Origin: Eubacterium brachy ATCC 33089
GTDB taxonomy: Bacteria; Bacillota; Clostridia; Peptostreptococcales; Anaerovoracaceae
Length of the DNA: 64,000 bases
Assembly (NCBI GenBank): GCA_000488855.1
Contig: KI535279.1
Location: 41,605-105,604 of the forward strand
Direction of reading: 5' to 3'
Both the position numbers and the translations under genes were made by a program. Shown piece by piece: positions 19,081 to 28,101 of the stretch; the stretch's first letter is position 1, and each line of letters opens with the position of its first letter. The notes under the pieces are model-generated. The model had not been told where the DNA came from, did no database searches, and saw nothing but the letters and a program-made list of their open reading frames with translations.

Positions 19081-19653
19081 ATGATTACAGATGAGAGGAA
19101 ACAGATTTTAGAAGACTTGGTATTCAAAGCTAGCGTTGCCGGAAATGACGACTGTCTTGACATGTCAGAAGAGGAATTTGCAGAAGAGATTGAGCAAGAT
19201 GAAGAAGGGATTGTGTATAAAGAATTTTCGAAACAAAGAGAAATAGGATTTGATGATTATGCCAATGAAATTATGGCTGAGATTCAGAAAATCTCATCAT
19301 CCGAAGAGTTGCATTTCATGGCAGAAAACCATAATTATGACGATGGAACTTTTTTGCTGGAGCATATTATAAATAATCCTAATTGTGCTATTGAAACAGC
19401 TCAAATGATTTATTGGCTTTCCGCACCTGATTATTACTACGATGAATTTGGAGGTCCTGAATACTGTGATGACGGTTGTAATGAGGCTTTTGCCGATTTG
19501 CTGGTTAAGATGAATGACAGAGCAAATGGTAAAGGGTTTATATCAGATAGTGGAGTTAAACTTTCTGAGGAAATGGATGCGTATATAAAGCAAGCTCAGC
19601 TCGATTACTCAAAAGAAGTTTATTCCAAAATTCCTCAATGTTTCAGAAAATAG
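19081..19653 (+). CDS. DUF4274 domain protein
   Basis: 190-aa acidic protein. The stretch ELHFMAENHNYDDGTFLLEH, then IINNPNCAIETAQMIYWLS, is the DUF4274 signature as I remember it. This family occurs in toxin/immunity neighbourhoods and its biochemical role is not known. The first 50 residues are strongly acidic (DMSEEEFAEEIEQDEEG). The ATG at 19081 follows AGGAGG at about 19068-19073; an upstream in-frame start at 19048 lacks a site. One of the two island-end-like repeats begins 3 bp after its stop. Confidence 0.65.
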   Translation: MITDERKQILEDLVFKASVAGNDDCLDMSEEEFAEEIEQDEEGIVYKEFSKQREIGFDDYANEIMAEIQKISSSEELHFMAENHNYDDGTFLLEHIINNPNCAIETAQMIYWLSAPDYYYDEFGGPEYCDDGCNEAFADLLVKMNDRANGKGFISDSGVKLSEEMDAYIKQAQLDYSKEVYSKIPQCFRK

Positions 19654-19655
19654 AG

Positions 19656-19677
19656 ATGGACATGTCGAGTTCGAATA
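19656..19677 (+). repeat. Imperfect 22-bp direct repeat, copy 2 (possible attachment site)
   Basis: Begins ATGGACATGTCGAGT, with 19 of 22 positions identical to 6332-6353. The GAGTTCGAATA part resembles a tRNA T-loop, a frequent integration target, but no intact tRNA is present. Confidence 0.35.
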
Positions 19678-19679
19678 AT

Positions 19680-19830
19680 ATGGCTATCCGGCGAAGCCAA
19701 GCTCTGCGAAGGCTGAGCTATAGGTAGCCACTTCGCAAGGAACAGTAGACGAAAGCGAACGCAGTGGCACGAAGGTTGAGTCACTGAACTGCTGCGAGAT
19801 GTGAACTAGGACAAAATCGATCTCTAAATA
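19680..19830 (+). ncRNA. Candidate structured RNA, GC-rich, no known family
   Basis: About half G+C in AT-rich surroundings, with no open frame worth calling. Pairings visible by eye: an outer TGGCTA/TAGCCA stem encloses two hairpins (GGC-gaa-GCC and AGCTC/GAGCT), a three-way junction. A second stem GCCACT/AGTGGC is extended by TCGC/GCGA across an asymmetric bulge. A terminator follows at 19874-19904. These features suggest a folded RNA, but it could also be a decayed high-GC insertion. Confidence 0.35.
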
Positions 19831-19873
19831 GCATCCTTGAAGAGGAGAGTTTAATTTAATATAATTATCTATG

Positions 19874-19904
19874 AAGCCTTCCATCGTTTTGGTGGGAGGC
19901 TTTT
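19874..19904 (+). terminator. Rho-independent terminator (second copy of repeated hairpin)
   Basis: AAGCCT at 19874-19879 pairs with AGGCTT at 19897-19902 and runs into TTTT. The surrounding 36 nt resemble 18546-18581. Confidence 0.6.
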
Positions 19905-19949
19905 ATGAAAATAGAAGGTGACAAGGTAGAATTTGTAGAGGGATAAAAA

Positions 19950-20444
19950 ATGAAACCGTGGAGTAAACTTCAAAAACAATTATACTTATTGGTAGATCCA
20001 AATCTTGATTTTCAGATACATTGTAATGCATATCGAATGAAGAGTCAGCGTGGAACTACTTCACTTCCTAGATATTGGATTGTTTTGAACAAAGAAATAA
20101 TATTTGACTATCCAAAAGACTTTTTGAGTAATTTAATACCAAGGGAAGGCAGTCGAGAACTACGTCCAACGGGTACTTCAAGTTGGTTATTGAACAGGGA
20201 TTTGCCTGTGGAAGATTTGTATCCATACTATACAGAGATTCAAGATATCTCTTGCGTGATTCGAGAGTATATTGATACCCCAGTTAATGAATTGTTTGGT
20301 AAAACTTTTGAAGATGATAAATGGAGACTAACGGATATTTTAAAGGCTGCAGATAAAAGATTGGGAAAAAACAAATTAATACAGATAAAACAAGAAACTT
20401 CAAACAAAAGTGTGTTAAAAGTAATTATCGCTAGAGGGATATAG
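19950..20444 (+). CDS. SF0329-like family protein
   Basis: 164-aa soluble protein. The WSKLQKQLYLLVD start, then HCNAYRM and LPRYWIVLNKEIIFDYPKDF, fit the SF0329-type family as I remember it: small proteins of unknown role scattered among toxin/immunity loci. No catalytic motif. The start at 19950 follows AGAGGG. It is flanked by terminators on both sides (19874-19904 and 20507-20553), so it is transcribed as a single gene. Confidence 0.5.
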   Translation: MKPWSKLQKQLYLLVDPNLDFQIHCNAYRMKSQRGTTSLPRYWIVLNKEIIFDYPKDFLSNLIPREGSRELRPTGTSSWLLNRDLPVEDLYPYYTEIQDISCVIREYIDTPVNELFGKTFEDDKWRLTDILKAADKRLGKNKLIQIKQETSNKSVLKVIIARGI

Positions 20445-20876
20445 ATTCTAAAAATACTTGAATAAACAACTCCCAGTTTATCCAAATTGTCGAATTGTGT
20501 AAAAGCAAAGCACATTACTTTAGGAGTAAAATCTTTCAGCAATGTGCTTTTTCTGTGCTTATTTTATACATGGTGGAATCTCAACGGATATACCTTTTTC
20601 ATAAAACTTTACACTGCTTTTCTCAAAGAGAACATTCAAGCTTTCGCAATTTAAAAATAACGATAAAAATGCTATAATAGTCAGAGACTAGTTGAATATA
20701 AGAAACTATGGAATAAGTTATACTTCTAAGAATTGTGGATTTCATATTACCCTCCACTGTTATTATAGGAATTTAGACCTTATAATTTCTAAAGATTGTT
20801 GGAAGTTATCTGTGCTGGAACTGAGACGAGTCAAAAAATCTAAAAATAAACTATTTCCAAGGAGAGAAAATCATAA
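20445..20876. other. Intergenic region
   Basis: No supported gene. It holds a strong terminator (20507-20553) and otherwise AT-rich sequence. TATAAT-like AT-rich stretches near 20672 could serve the gene at 20877. Confidence 0.4.
20507..20553 (+). terminator. Rho-independent terminator
   Basis: AAAGCACATT at 20507-20516 pairs exactly with AATGTGCTTT at 20541-20550, followed by T residues. Confidence 0.7.
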
Positions 20877-21233
20877 ATGAGTTACACAATTTCTTTGTTC
20901 ACTGTTGGTACAAAACAGAAAGAACGACAGTCGGCGCAACTCGATTTCTTCGAAAAGGATGAAAATCTGGAAAAATTCACACCAAAGCAGCGAACGGCAT
21001 TGGAAAACCGTTTGTTGAAATATCGGTATAATCCAGTTGGGAATAACGGTGACGGGAAAATATTTGAACATCCTGATTTTGGAGAAGCGTTTCTGACAGA
21101 CAGTGCATTATATTTTTCCACTTCAAACGACTTTGATTGTATTTTTGAAGTGGAAATGACAGCATCTGAATTCACGGATACCGGTGAGTTTGCAAAATAT
21201 GACGTACAGAAAGGATGCTGGGAAGAGATATAG
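20877..21233 (+). CDS. Conserved small protein, immunity-like
   Basis: 118-aa soluble protein starting MSYTISLFTVGTKQKE and ending near EVEMTASEFTDTGEFAKYD. I recall widely scattered homologues with the same SLF...TASEFTDTGEFAKYD frame but no assigned function. The distribution, in arrays near secretion effectors, suggests immunity. No transmembrane segment or signal. It starts at ATG 20877 after AAGGAGAG. It is followed by other small single genes on the same strand. Confidence 0.55.
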   Translation: MSYTISLFTVGTKQKERQSAQLDFFEKDENLEKFTPKQRTALENRLLKYRYNPVGNNGDGKIFEHPDFGEAFLTDSALYFSTSNDFDCIFEVEMTASEFTDTGEFAKYDVQKGCWEEI

Positions 21234-21422
21234 AGTGGCTCCATGTCGAAGTAGTGGAGATATCTCTTGTTCAGCCTGTAACCTTTGTTTATAATTATAA
21301 ACAAAACATAAAGCAACTCCACAGCATGTGGAAGAGTTTAACATTAAAATTGCAGGAAATACAATTTACCCATACGTTATTTTCCCAAAGACGATACAAC
21401 AAAGGAATGTGTGGGAGGAAGA

Positions 21423-22004
21423 ATGAAGGATATGGACTGGCATAATATGCGCACAAGATTGGAAGCGTTATATGTTTTAGATAATGCTTTGACCGGCTCG
21501 TCGGAAGAGGGCTTGAGATTGGTACAAAAGAAGGAGATTGATTCAAATCTCAATTATGTTGTTGATAATGGAGCAGGGGATTCGTTATCAGTGGTCTTTA
21601 CGGAAACGATTGTATTGGTAAAAGGCTTTGCCCACGAAAACAGTCTGAATCAATTTGCTGCTGACGAATGGAATCAGAGTACTATAGACGGGATGTACGA
21701 AGGGATTGACGAGAAATGGATGAATCTTTTTTCAGCGAGCGAAAGGGAGAAAACAACCTTCTTTCTCTGGTATGATGGGGAAGTCCATCAAAATCAAAAG
21801 GATGGAAATGACGGAGGTCGCTGGTTATTGGGATATGCTTTTGATACGTATGAAAGATTTCGAGAATTCGTTATAGAATACTACTCTATGGAATTCGACA
21901 ACAATTTGTTGAAAAAACTATATACGAATTCTGCTTTGTCAGATTTGGAATTGGCAGAATTGACTGCAGGGGCAACAAAAAATGGCTGTAACAATCTTTG
22001 TTAA
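21423..22004 (+). CDS. Conserved small acidic protein, immunity-like
   Basis: 193-aa acidic protein. The block VVDNGAGDSLSVVFTETIVL, then VKGFAHENSL, and FFLWYDGEVHQNQ belong to an unnamed family I have seen as 'hypothetical protein' in many genomes. No enzyme residues stand out. The ATG at 21423 follows GGAGG closely; the longer GTG start at 21411 would bury that site. Gene size and acidity fit a cytosolic inhibitor, but the partner is unknown. Confidence 0.55.
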   Translation: MKDMDWHNMRTRLEALYVLDNALTGSSEEGLRLVQKKEIDSNLNYVVDNGAGDSLSVVFTETIVLVKGFAHENSLNQFAADEWNQSTIDGMYEGIDEKWMNLFSASEREKTTFFLWYDGEVHQNQKDGNDGGRWLLGYAFDTYERFREFVIEYYSMEFDNNLLKKLYTNSALSDLELAELTAGATKNGCNNLC

Positions 22005-22124
22005 TTTAAATAAATTGGAAAACAGAGACTTTCACATAAGAGAATTTTAAAAACTGCAAAAGGAAAATGATTTTACGAAAGGCAAATAATTATATCATTG
22101 GAAAACAGTAATAGGAGGCAGAAA

Positions 22125-22586
22125 GTGCTTAAAATAGGGGGGAAATACTCATTTGAGGACAATTTATCAAACAGACGGAGTTGCCTGATGTTCTTTGACG
22201 AAGATGATCCTGTGTCATGGTCAGTGGATATTGGCTTTTCAGAGGAAGATTTTGGAGACGAAACAGTATCGCCTGTAATTTGTATCAATCCGATAGATAC
22301 AGATAAAAATTCAGTAGAGGAATTAGTGGGAGAAAAATTCAAGGTAGCGACAGTAGAAGAATGTGCTGACAGAGAAGATACGTTTTATATTTACGAATTT
22401 GAGCCGATGGTTTCATATGAGGTAGAAGTGCTTGAAATAAAGGACAGCATGGCTCATGTCAGGTGTAGCGGCATAATGATAGTGGACGGGTATTCCGATC
22501 CTTATGTGCAGGAGACATTTGAAATAGACAGTTGGATACCGGTTATTGAATCGGTTGATGATTGGGCAAAATTTGAGAATTGTTAG
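22125..22586 (+). CDS. Uncharacterised acidic protein
   Basis: 153-aa acidic protein rich in short beta-type segments (SCLMFFDEDDPVSWSVDIGF, SYEVEVLEIKDSMAHVRCSG). No family recognised. GTG 22125 is preferred because AGGAGG lies at 22113-22118; a TTG at 22098 is the alternative. It is 120 bp after the preceding immunity-like gene and probably of the same kind. Confidence 0.5.
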   Translation: MLKIGGKYSFEDNLSNRRSCLMFFDEDDPVSWSVDIGFSEEDFGDETVSPVICINPIDTDKNSVEELVGEKFKVATVEECADREDTFYIYEFEPMVSYEVEVLEIKDSMAHVRCSGIMIVDGYSDPYVQETFEIDSWIPVIESVDDWAKFENC

Positions 22587-22803
22587 TGTCTTACAGATAA
22601 TGTTTGAGCAACTTAGGGGTGTTTTAAATAAGGAAGTATGTGTAATGAGCAGGCTTAGAGAAGAAATAATAGTTGCTGTCAAAAAATTATGGAGATGATT
22701 TGATAAAACAATTGATTTTATAATGCTTGATCTTCAGGAAATGTATGGAGATGTCGGCAGAGAAGATATGGAGAATAATTTTAGAAAAGCTGAATGTTAA
22801 AAT

Positions 22804-22840
22804 TAACTTGTGAAATTGAGTTTTACAAGTTAATTTTTTA
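22804..22840 (+). terminator. Rho-independent terminator
   Basis: TAACTTGT pairs with ACAAGTTA and runs into six T. Confidence 0.7.
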
Positions 22841-23006
22841 TTGAAAACTCAGTGCTTATAAGCGATGCTCATTTTCACTTATCACACGGAATTGTACAAC
22901 TAATAGTAAAGGTGTAGATTTCTACACACATATACTTTTGTATATTAACGCTTGAAAAAGAAGAATATATAATTATAGATTCTGCATAGAAAGGAGAAAT
23001 GAACTG

Positions 23007-23052
23007 ACCCCCAAAAGTTATACAGGAAAGCTAACTTTTAGGGGTCAGTTTT
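23007..23052. repeat. Long hairpin resembling paired IS3-type ends
   Basis: Arms starting ACTGACCCC and ending GGGGTCAGT pair over about 18 bp with one mismatch around an 11-nt loop. The arm TGACCCCCAAAAGTTA looks like terminal repeats of IS3-family elements, so it may be an insertion footprint or minimal MITE. The T-rich right flank also lets it act as a terminator. Confidence 0.45.
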
Positions 23053-23111
23053 ATTGTACAGAGGAAACCGGTCGATAGAATATCGGTTCCCTCATTTGTA
23101 TTCTATTAAGT

Positions 23112-24896
23112 TTAGTCTATTTTTCGCCTTCTGACAATGCAGCAAATAATTGCAGAAGCACTGCCCAAGAACAGCATATATTGCCAAATAGCGCTGTCAT
23201 CTCCTGTTTTAGGTAATTGCTTTTTCGATGTATGTTTGTTTGGTGCTTTTTTGTCCGGTACTTTTTTATCCGGTGTCTGCTTGCCCGGTAGAGCACCGCC
23301 TTGATCGACAACCTCTTTATTTAGCATCTCAAACTTATCGCCGTTTTCCGTTTTGTAACTTACGGCATATTTGGTACCATTGATAGTAATTTCATCATTT
23401 TTCACCATTTTACCGGTGCTGTCAGTTTCGATAATTCTATAGCTTGTATCATTTTCGTTTTCAACTTCGATGACCTCTGTCTTGCCGGTAACAACCTTAT
23501 GCGGTATGTAATTACCGTTACCGTCTTTTCGATTTATTATTGAAGCCTTGCCGTTAACCGTTTTCTCAACTATGAAATGCGCTTCGTCCTGCTTCTTTCC
23601 TTCCCACTTTTTGGTCACGTATAGTTTATTCATAGGTGTGAACTTCCACTTGCCGTACACTACCGTATCTTTTGTCATCTTTACAGATGTTACTATGCTG
23701 GAATCGATATTGTCCTTATCTGTAGACCATCCGATAAATTCCCATACACCGTTTTCTCCATTCTTTTGTGCAACGACTTTCTTCGGAGGCTCATTTAGAG
23801 TAACAACATCATCATGCCCCAAGCCGGTTACTCTATCCGGAGTAGTGAACCCTGCAGGAGAGTCGCCTATCACCTTATACTCCAAGTTGTATGTGTTGAC
23901 ATTTATCAACATCGGCACTGTGATGTCAAGCTTGGATATGCCTTCCTGAAAATGAACGCTGAATCTCTGGTCAGCACCTGCTTTTGAAGGAATTCCTTTG
24001 ATGTTGACAACTGTATTATGTGCATTTTTATCATACTTTGCATCTTCTGCAGATAGCCCATCAGGAAGAGCGCCTACAATGTTGATTTTATCGTAATGCA
24101 TCTGCTTTGTGACTTTCTGTTCAAATGTGCTTGGATAGTAAGTGTAAGGGAAATCAGGGAAATTCAGCGATTCGCTATATGATTTGCCCTTTACAGCATC
24201 AGAAACGCGATTGCTCTTTACCTTGACTCCTACCACAGATGATGTCTGTCCGTAAAGGCCGGATGAGCTTGCGACATGACCGAAATATGTATCTGATATG
24301 TATGTTAAGCCATTTCCTTTATTAACTGCGGTACAATCCGTAAAAGTACCATTCGAAACATTTGAAACGCCGAAAGTCTCCAATCCTGCATTGAACTTGC
24401 AATTTTCAAAAAAAATATTTGCACCTGTTTCAACCTCTACAGGTCCGTCAAAAGTCTTGCCGTTGACGGTTTCCTTTCCGCTATAGATGGTTTTTGTCAA
24501 TTTACCGTCATACAGCTTAGCTATCGTAGCTGCATCCATCCTGCCGTTTTCGCCTTCATATAGAACCTTACCATTTGCCTTGAACGTATAGACATACCCG
24601 ACACCGGACTTATACGCCTTGCTCGTTTCAACTGAATAATAATGTGAACCGTCTGGTGAATACCATATATTCTGTTGTTTTGTTCCGGCACTTCCCGTAA
24701 TCTTCTCATATACCGCGCTCCACTTATCGCCGTCGGTAAATCCGTATGCACTGCTTCCGGACTTCACCGTAACATCGTAAGGCTTATATACATCCTGTGT
24801 TCTGCTGGTGGCAGAAACTGTGTTAATTCCGCAAAATACAATACTCAAGACCAGCGACAATGCTATTGCGATGCCTTTTTTCTTGATATAACTCAT
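23112..24896 (-). CDS. LPXTG-anchored cell-surface protein
   Basis: 594-aa secreted protein. The signal peptide is residues 1-29 (KKKGIAIALSLVLSIVFCG, cleavage after SA). Residues about 130-230 contain repeated beta-helix-like turns (IFFENCKFNAG, GTFTDCTAVNKG). Near residue 400 is one InlB-type B-repeat (WEFIGWSTDKDN to VVYGKWKF). A beta-sandwich-like tail follows, then a Pro/Lys spacer (PDKKVPDKKAPNK), LPKTG at 561-565, a hydrophobic anchor and RRRK. Sortase would attach it to peptidoglycan. It begins behind GGGAGGAG and is divergent from mgtA. Role: probable adhesion or host-surface contact, not proven. Confidence 0.88.
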   Translation of the reverse strand: MSYIKKKGIAIALSLVLSIVFCGINTVSATSRTQDVYKPYDVTVKSGSSAYGFTDGDKWSAVYEKITGSAGTKQQNIWYSPDGSHYYSVETSKAYKSGVGYVYTFKANGKVLYEGENGRMDAATIAKLYDGKLTKTIYSGKETVNGKTFDGPVEVETGANIFFENCKFNAGLETFGVSNVSNGTFTDCTAVNKGNGLTYISDTYFGHVASSSGLYGQTSSVVGVKVKSNRVSDAVKGKSYSESLNFPDFPYTYYPSTFEQKVTKQMHYDKINIVGALPDGLSAEDAKYDKNAHNTVVNIKGIPSKAGADQRFSVHFQEGISKLDITVPMLINVNTYNLEYKVIGDSPAGFTTPDRVTGLGHDDVVTLNEPPKKVVAQKNGENGVWEFIGWSTDKDNIDSSIVTSVKMTKDTVVYGKWKFTPMNKLYVTKKWEGKKQDEAHFIVEKTVNGKASIINRKDGNGNYIPHKVVTGKTEVIEVENENDTSYRIIETDSTGKMVKNDEITINGTKYAVSYKTENGDKFEMLNKEVVDQGGALPGKQTPDKKVPDKKAPNKHTSKKQLPKTGDDSAIWQYMLFLGSASAIICCIVRRRKID

Positions 24897-25304
24897 TATC
24901 TCTCCTCCCTAATCGTGATTAACCTTAGTAAAAATATATATACATCAAGTAAGTTAGACGATACTAGCTCACTTTGTAATTTTAGCACTTTGATTTTATC
25001 AAATCAATATCAAAAAACATAAAAATATCTTTGCTCTTAACCGAGGATTTAGATGAGGGGAAAACATAACCTTCAAACGGATATGAGCATATGAGGGATA
25101 CTTTCTTCTGAAGCTTAAAAATTCAAACTTTTGGTATATGCTTACACAGAGCCATCGCACATCTTGGACATTGATCGGATGCAGATTATATCATCCATGT
25201 CGAAGCCGACGGATTTTATAAGGGTTTAATAACGGTTGTTTGTAAAAGCCTATTGTAATATGTCCATTTTAGCAATATACTTTAAATATAGCGAGGAGGA
25301 GATT
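24897..25304. other. Divergent intergenic region, surface protein / mgtA
   Basis: 408 bases with both promoters presumably inside. I looked for an Mg2+-sensing M-box leader before mgtA and could not find its conserved segments. Nothing else is recognisable. Confidence 0.4.
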
Positions 25305-27845
25305 ATGAAAGAATTCTGGTCTTACGAGATAGATGATATATTAAAACAACTGAATACCGATAAAGATGGATTATCAAGCAGGGAAGCAGAAGAAAGAATG
25401 GATGAATATGGACAGAATATTTTTGAAGAAAAGAAATCGTCTTCAAAGCTGGAGATGTTCATAAATCAATTTAAAAATCCTATAATCATGATATTGATTT
25501 TTGCGGCGGTCCTGTCCATATTTTTGAAGGATTATTCTGACGGCATTATCATTTTAGTCATTATTATGATCTCTGCATTTTTAAGTTACAGTCATGAAAG
25601 CAAGGCTGATAATGCAGTAAAAAAACTCCTATCTTCGGTGAGTGTAAAATCATCAGTTTTAAGAGATGGAAAGTTTAAGGAAATAGATAATGCGATGCTG
25701 ACAGTAGGAGATATCATAAATGTCAAAACGGGAGACATGATCCCCGCAGATTGTCTGCTTATAGAAGAGAATTCCCTTTCCATGGACGAATCGAGTTTGA
25801 CCGGTGAAACCTTCCCCATTGAAAAGACTCCGGAAAAACTATCAGCCGATACAGGTCTTTCCAATAGAAAAAATTCACTTTGGATGGGGACCCATGTTAT
25901 AGGCGGATCTGGAAAGGCGGTAATAGTGAACCTGGCTAAAGATTCGGAGGTTGGGAAAATTACCGCATCTTTAAATGAAAAGGACTCTGACACGGATTTT
26001 GAAAAAGGCATAAAAGATTTCGGCAATTTAATACTCCATGTTACAACTTTATTGATCGGTCTCATATTCCTATTTAACATAATTTTAAATAAGCCGTTTT
26101 TAGAATCTTTTATGTTCGCTCTGGCTCTTTCAGTAGGTTTAACCCCTCAAATGCTACCGGCGATTATAAGCGTAAATTTATCACAGGGTGCTAAGAGAAT
26201 GTCGGAGCAAGGCGTCATAGTAAAAAAATTGAATGCTATTGAAAACTTCGGTTCGATGACTGTAATGTGTTCTGACAAAACGGGAACTATAACTCAAGGA
26301 AAGGTGAAGCTGGATTCAGCTTTAGATTGTGACGGTGAAATCTCGGATACTGCAAGCAAGTTGGCAGCGATAAATTCATATTTCCAGGAAGGATATGCAA
26401 ATCCTATTGATCAGGCTATTTTAGAAGCGAATACAGATGATTTTTCCAATTATGAAAAATTATTTGAGATACCGTACTCTTTTGAAGGTAAGCTTTTGAG
26501 TGTTCTGGTAAGAACCGAGCCGGACTTTTTGGGCAGAAATATAATGGTTACAAAGGGGGCATTAACAAGTGTACTTAATGCATGCAAAACCTATGAAAGA
26601 GCGGATAAGATCGGTGGAAACATCGAAGAGATTAAGACGCGGATACTGGATTTATTTGAGAAGTATTCAAGTAAGGGCTATAGAGTTTTAGGACTTGCCT
26701 ATAAATCCATAGAAGATGGGACAGATATTCAAAAACAAAAAGCTGAAGATATGGTCTTTGTGGGGCTATTACTATTTATAGACCCATTGAAAGATGATAT
26801 AAAAGATGTTGTTGCTGAGATGAACAGATTGGGAGTTTCTCTAAAAATGATTACAGGAGATAACTGTCTCATAGCTAAAAATATAGGCAGTCAAATAGGA
26901 CTTGATCCCGAAAGAGTTTTATTGGGAGAGGAATTGGATTCATATTCTCCGAGCCAGCTTAACAAGAAAGTTTTAGATGTGGATATTTTTGCAGAAATAA
27001 GCCCTAATCAAAAAGAAAAAATAATTATGGCATACAAGCAGGCTGGTGAAATAGTGGGATATATGGGAGATGGTATAAATGATTCTCCTGCCATAAAGCA
27101 GGCGGATGTCGGGATATCTGTAAACACTGCTGCTGATACAGCGAAAGATGCAGCTTCCATAGTGCTGTTACAAAATAGTTTAAAGGTGTTGATATCAGGC
27201 ATAAACGAAGGCAGAAGGACTTTTATTAACACTTTAAAATACATATTTGTGGCTACGAGCGCAAACTTTGGCAATATGTTTTCGATGGCAGGGGCAAGCT
27301 TATTTCTGAATTTTTTACCTCTATTGCCCAAGCAAATCCTCTTGACAAATTTGCTGACGGATTTTCCGTCACTCCAAATTGCTTCGGATTCAGTTGATGA
27401 AGACTGGCTAAAAAGACCCGTTAAATGGGATACGAAGTTTATAAGGAAGTTTATGATCTTATTCGGGATTACTTCTTCGGTATTCGACTACATAACTTTT
27501 GCGTTATTGCTTTTTATTTTCAAGGCTGACGAAGCATTGTTTCAGACGGGCTGGATGTTGGAGTCCATTATTTCCGCTATGGTAGTAATGCTCATAGTTA
27601 GAACGGCGAGACCGGTTTTATCCAGTAAGCCGAGCAATAAATTGGTGATTGCCATAGTATGTATAGCCGCAGTTCTGCTTGCTATCGTGTATAGCCCGAT
27701 AAATTCATATCTGGGATTGATTGCTCTACCTGCTAAAGCGTTGTCGGCTCTACTCGGTGTTTCGTTTCTATATGCGTTAACTGCTGAGATATTGAAAAAG
27801 AACTTCTATAAACATAATTCATTTTCCAGAAAAGGCAGATTGTAA
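25305..27845 (+). CDS. mgtA: Magnesium-translocating P-type ATPase
   Basis: 846-aa P3-type ATPase importing Mg2+ at the membrane. It has an N-terminal cation-ATPase domain, the actuator motif SLTGET (about 164), the phosphorylation motif SDKTGT (about 322-327, catalytic Asp), ITGDN, the hinge GDGINDSPAIKQADVGISV (about 588) and C-terminal helices. The motif NLLTDFPSLQIASDSVD is typical of MgtA/MgtB. The ATG at 25305 follows GAGGAGGA; an upstream in-frame start at 25236 lacks a site and lengthens it beyond the family. It stands alone, with no MgtC or PhoP-like neighbour. Confidence 0.9.
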   Translation: MKEFWSYEIDDILKQLNTDKDGLSSREAEERMDEYGQNIFEEKKSSSKLEMFINQFKNPIIMILIFAAVLSIFLKDYSDGIIILVIIMISAFLSYSHESKADNAVKKLLSSVSVKSSVLRDGKFKEIDNAMLTVGDIINVKTGDMIPADCLLIEENSLSMDESSLTGETFPIEKTPEKLSADTGLSNRKNSLWMGTHVIGGSGKAVIVNLAKDSEVGKITASLNEKDSDTDFEKGIKDFGNLILHVTTLLIGLIFLFNIILNKPFLESFMFALALSVGLTPQMLPAIISVNLSQGAKRMSEQGVIVKKLNAIENFGSMTVMCSDKTGTITQGKVKLDSALDCDGEISDTASKLAAINSYFQEGYANPIDQAILEANTDDFSNYEKLFEIPYSFEGKLLSVLVRTEPDFLGRNIMVTKGALTSVLNACKTYERADKIGGNIEEIKTRILDLFEKYSSKGYRVLGLAYKSIEDGTDIQKQKAEDMVFVGLLLFIDPLKDDIKDVVAEMNRLGVSLKMITGDNCLIAKNIGSQIGLDPERVLLGEELDSYSPSQLNKKVLDVDIFAEISPNQKEKIIMAYKQAGEIVGYMGDGINDSPAIKQADVGISVNTAADTAKDAASIVLLQNSLKVLISGINEGRRTFINTLKYIFVATSANFGNMFSMAGASLFLNFLPLLPKQILLTNLLTDFPSLQIASDSVDEDWLKRPVKWDTKFIRKFMILFGITSSVFDYITFALLLFIFKADEALFQTGWMLESIISAMVVMLIVRTARPVLSSKPSNKLVIAIVCIAAVLLAIVYSPINSYLGLIALPAKALSALLGVSFLYALTAEILKKNFYKHNSFSRKGRL

Positions 27846-28101
27846 AATGAGCTTGAATTGTTAAATTAAAAAGGATTCAGGGTAGACAATTTGTTGATTA
27901 AATTGAGCTGAGAAACAAATCTATAGGGAAGATTGCTATGAATACAACCGACTCTATCGCATAATGCTCAATCGTGAAAGAGCAACCCCTAATGCTTGAA
28001 GATAGAGTATCATCTTGGACATGGAAACGGTGAGAATCTGGAAGTTTATTTTTTGAGAATGACGGAAATTAAATTATACCTTATTGGAGAGAGGAGTTTA
28101 T

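Larger units (their letters stand above)
22587..23111. other. Intergenic region with terminators and gene debris
   Basis: A short broken frame at about 22645 (MSRLREEIIVAVKKLWR, then stop) looks like gene debris. A terminator lies at 22804-22840 and a long near-perfect hairpin at 23007-23052. No intact gene. Confidence 0.45.

Noticed and set aside
19680..19830. Group II intron, tmRNA or RNase P RNA
   Set aside because: Compared mentally with the conserved cores of these RNAs; none of their signature segments is present.
20495..20880. Small plus-strand frames in the gap before 20877
   Set aside because: One spans the terminator hairpin; none has a ribosome-binding site or protein-like composition.
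25000..25304. Mg2+ riboswitch (M-box) before mgtA
   Set aside because: The long leader invited it, but the conserved M-box segments could not be found.
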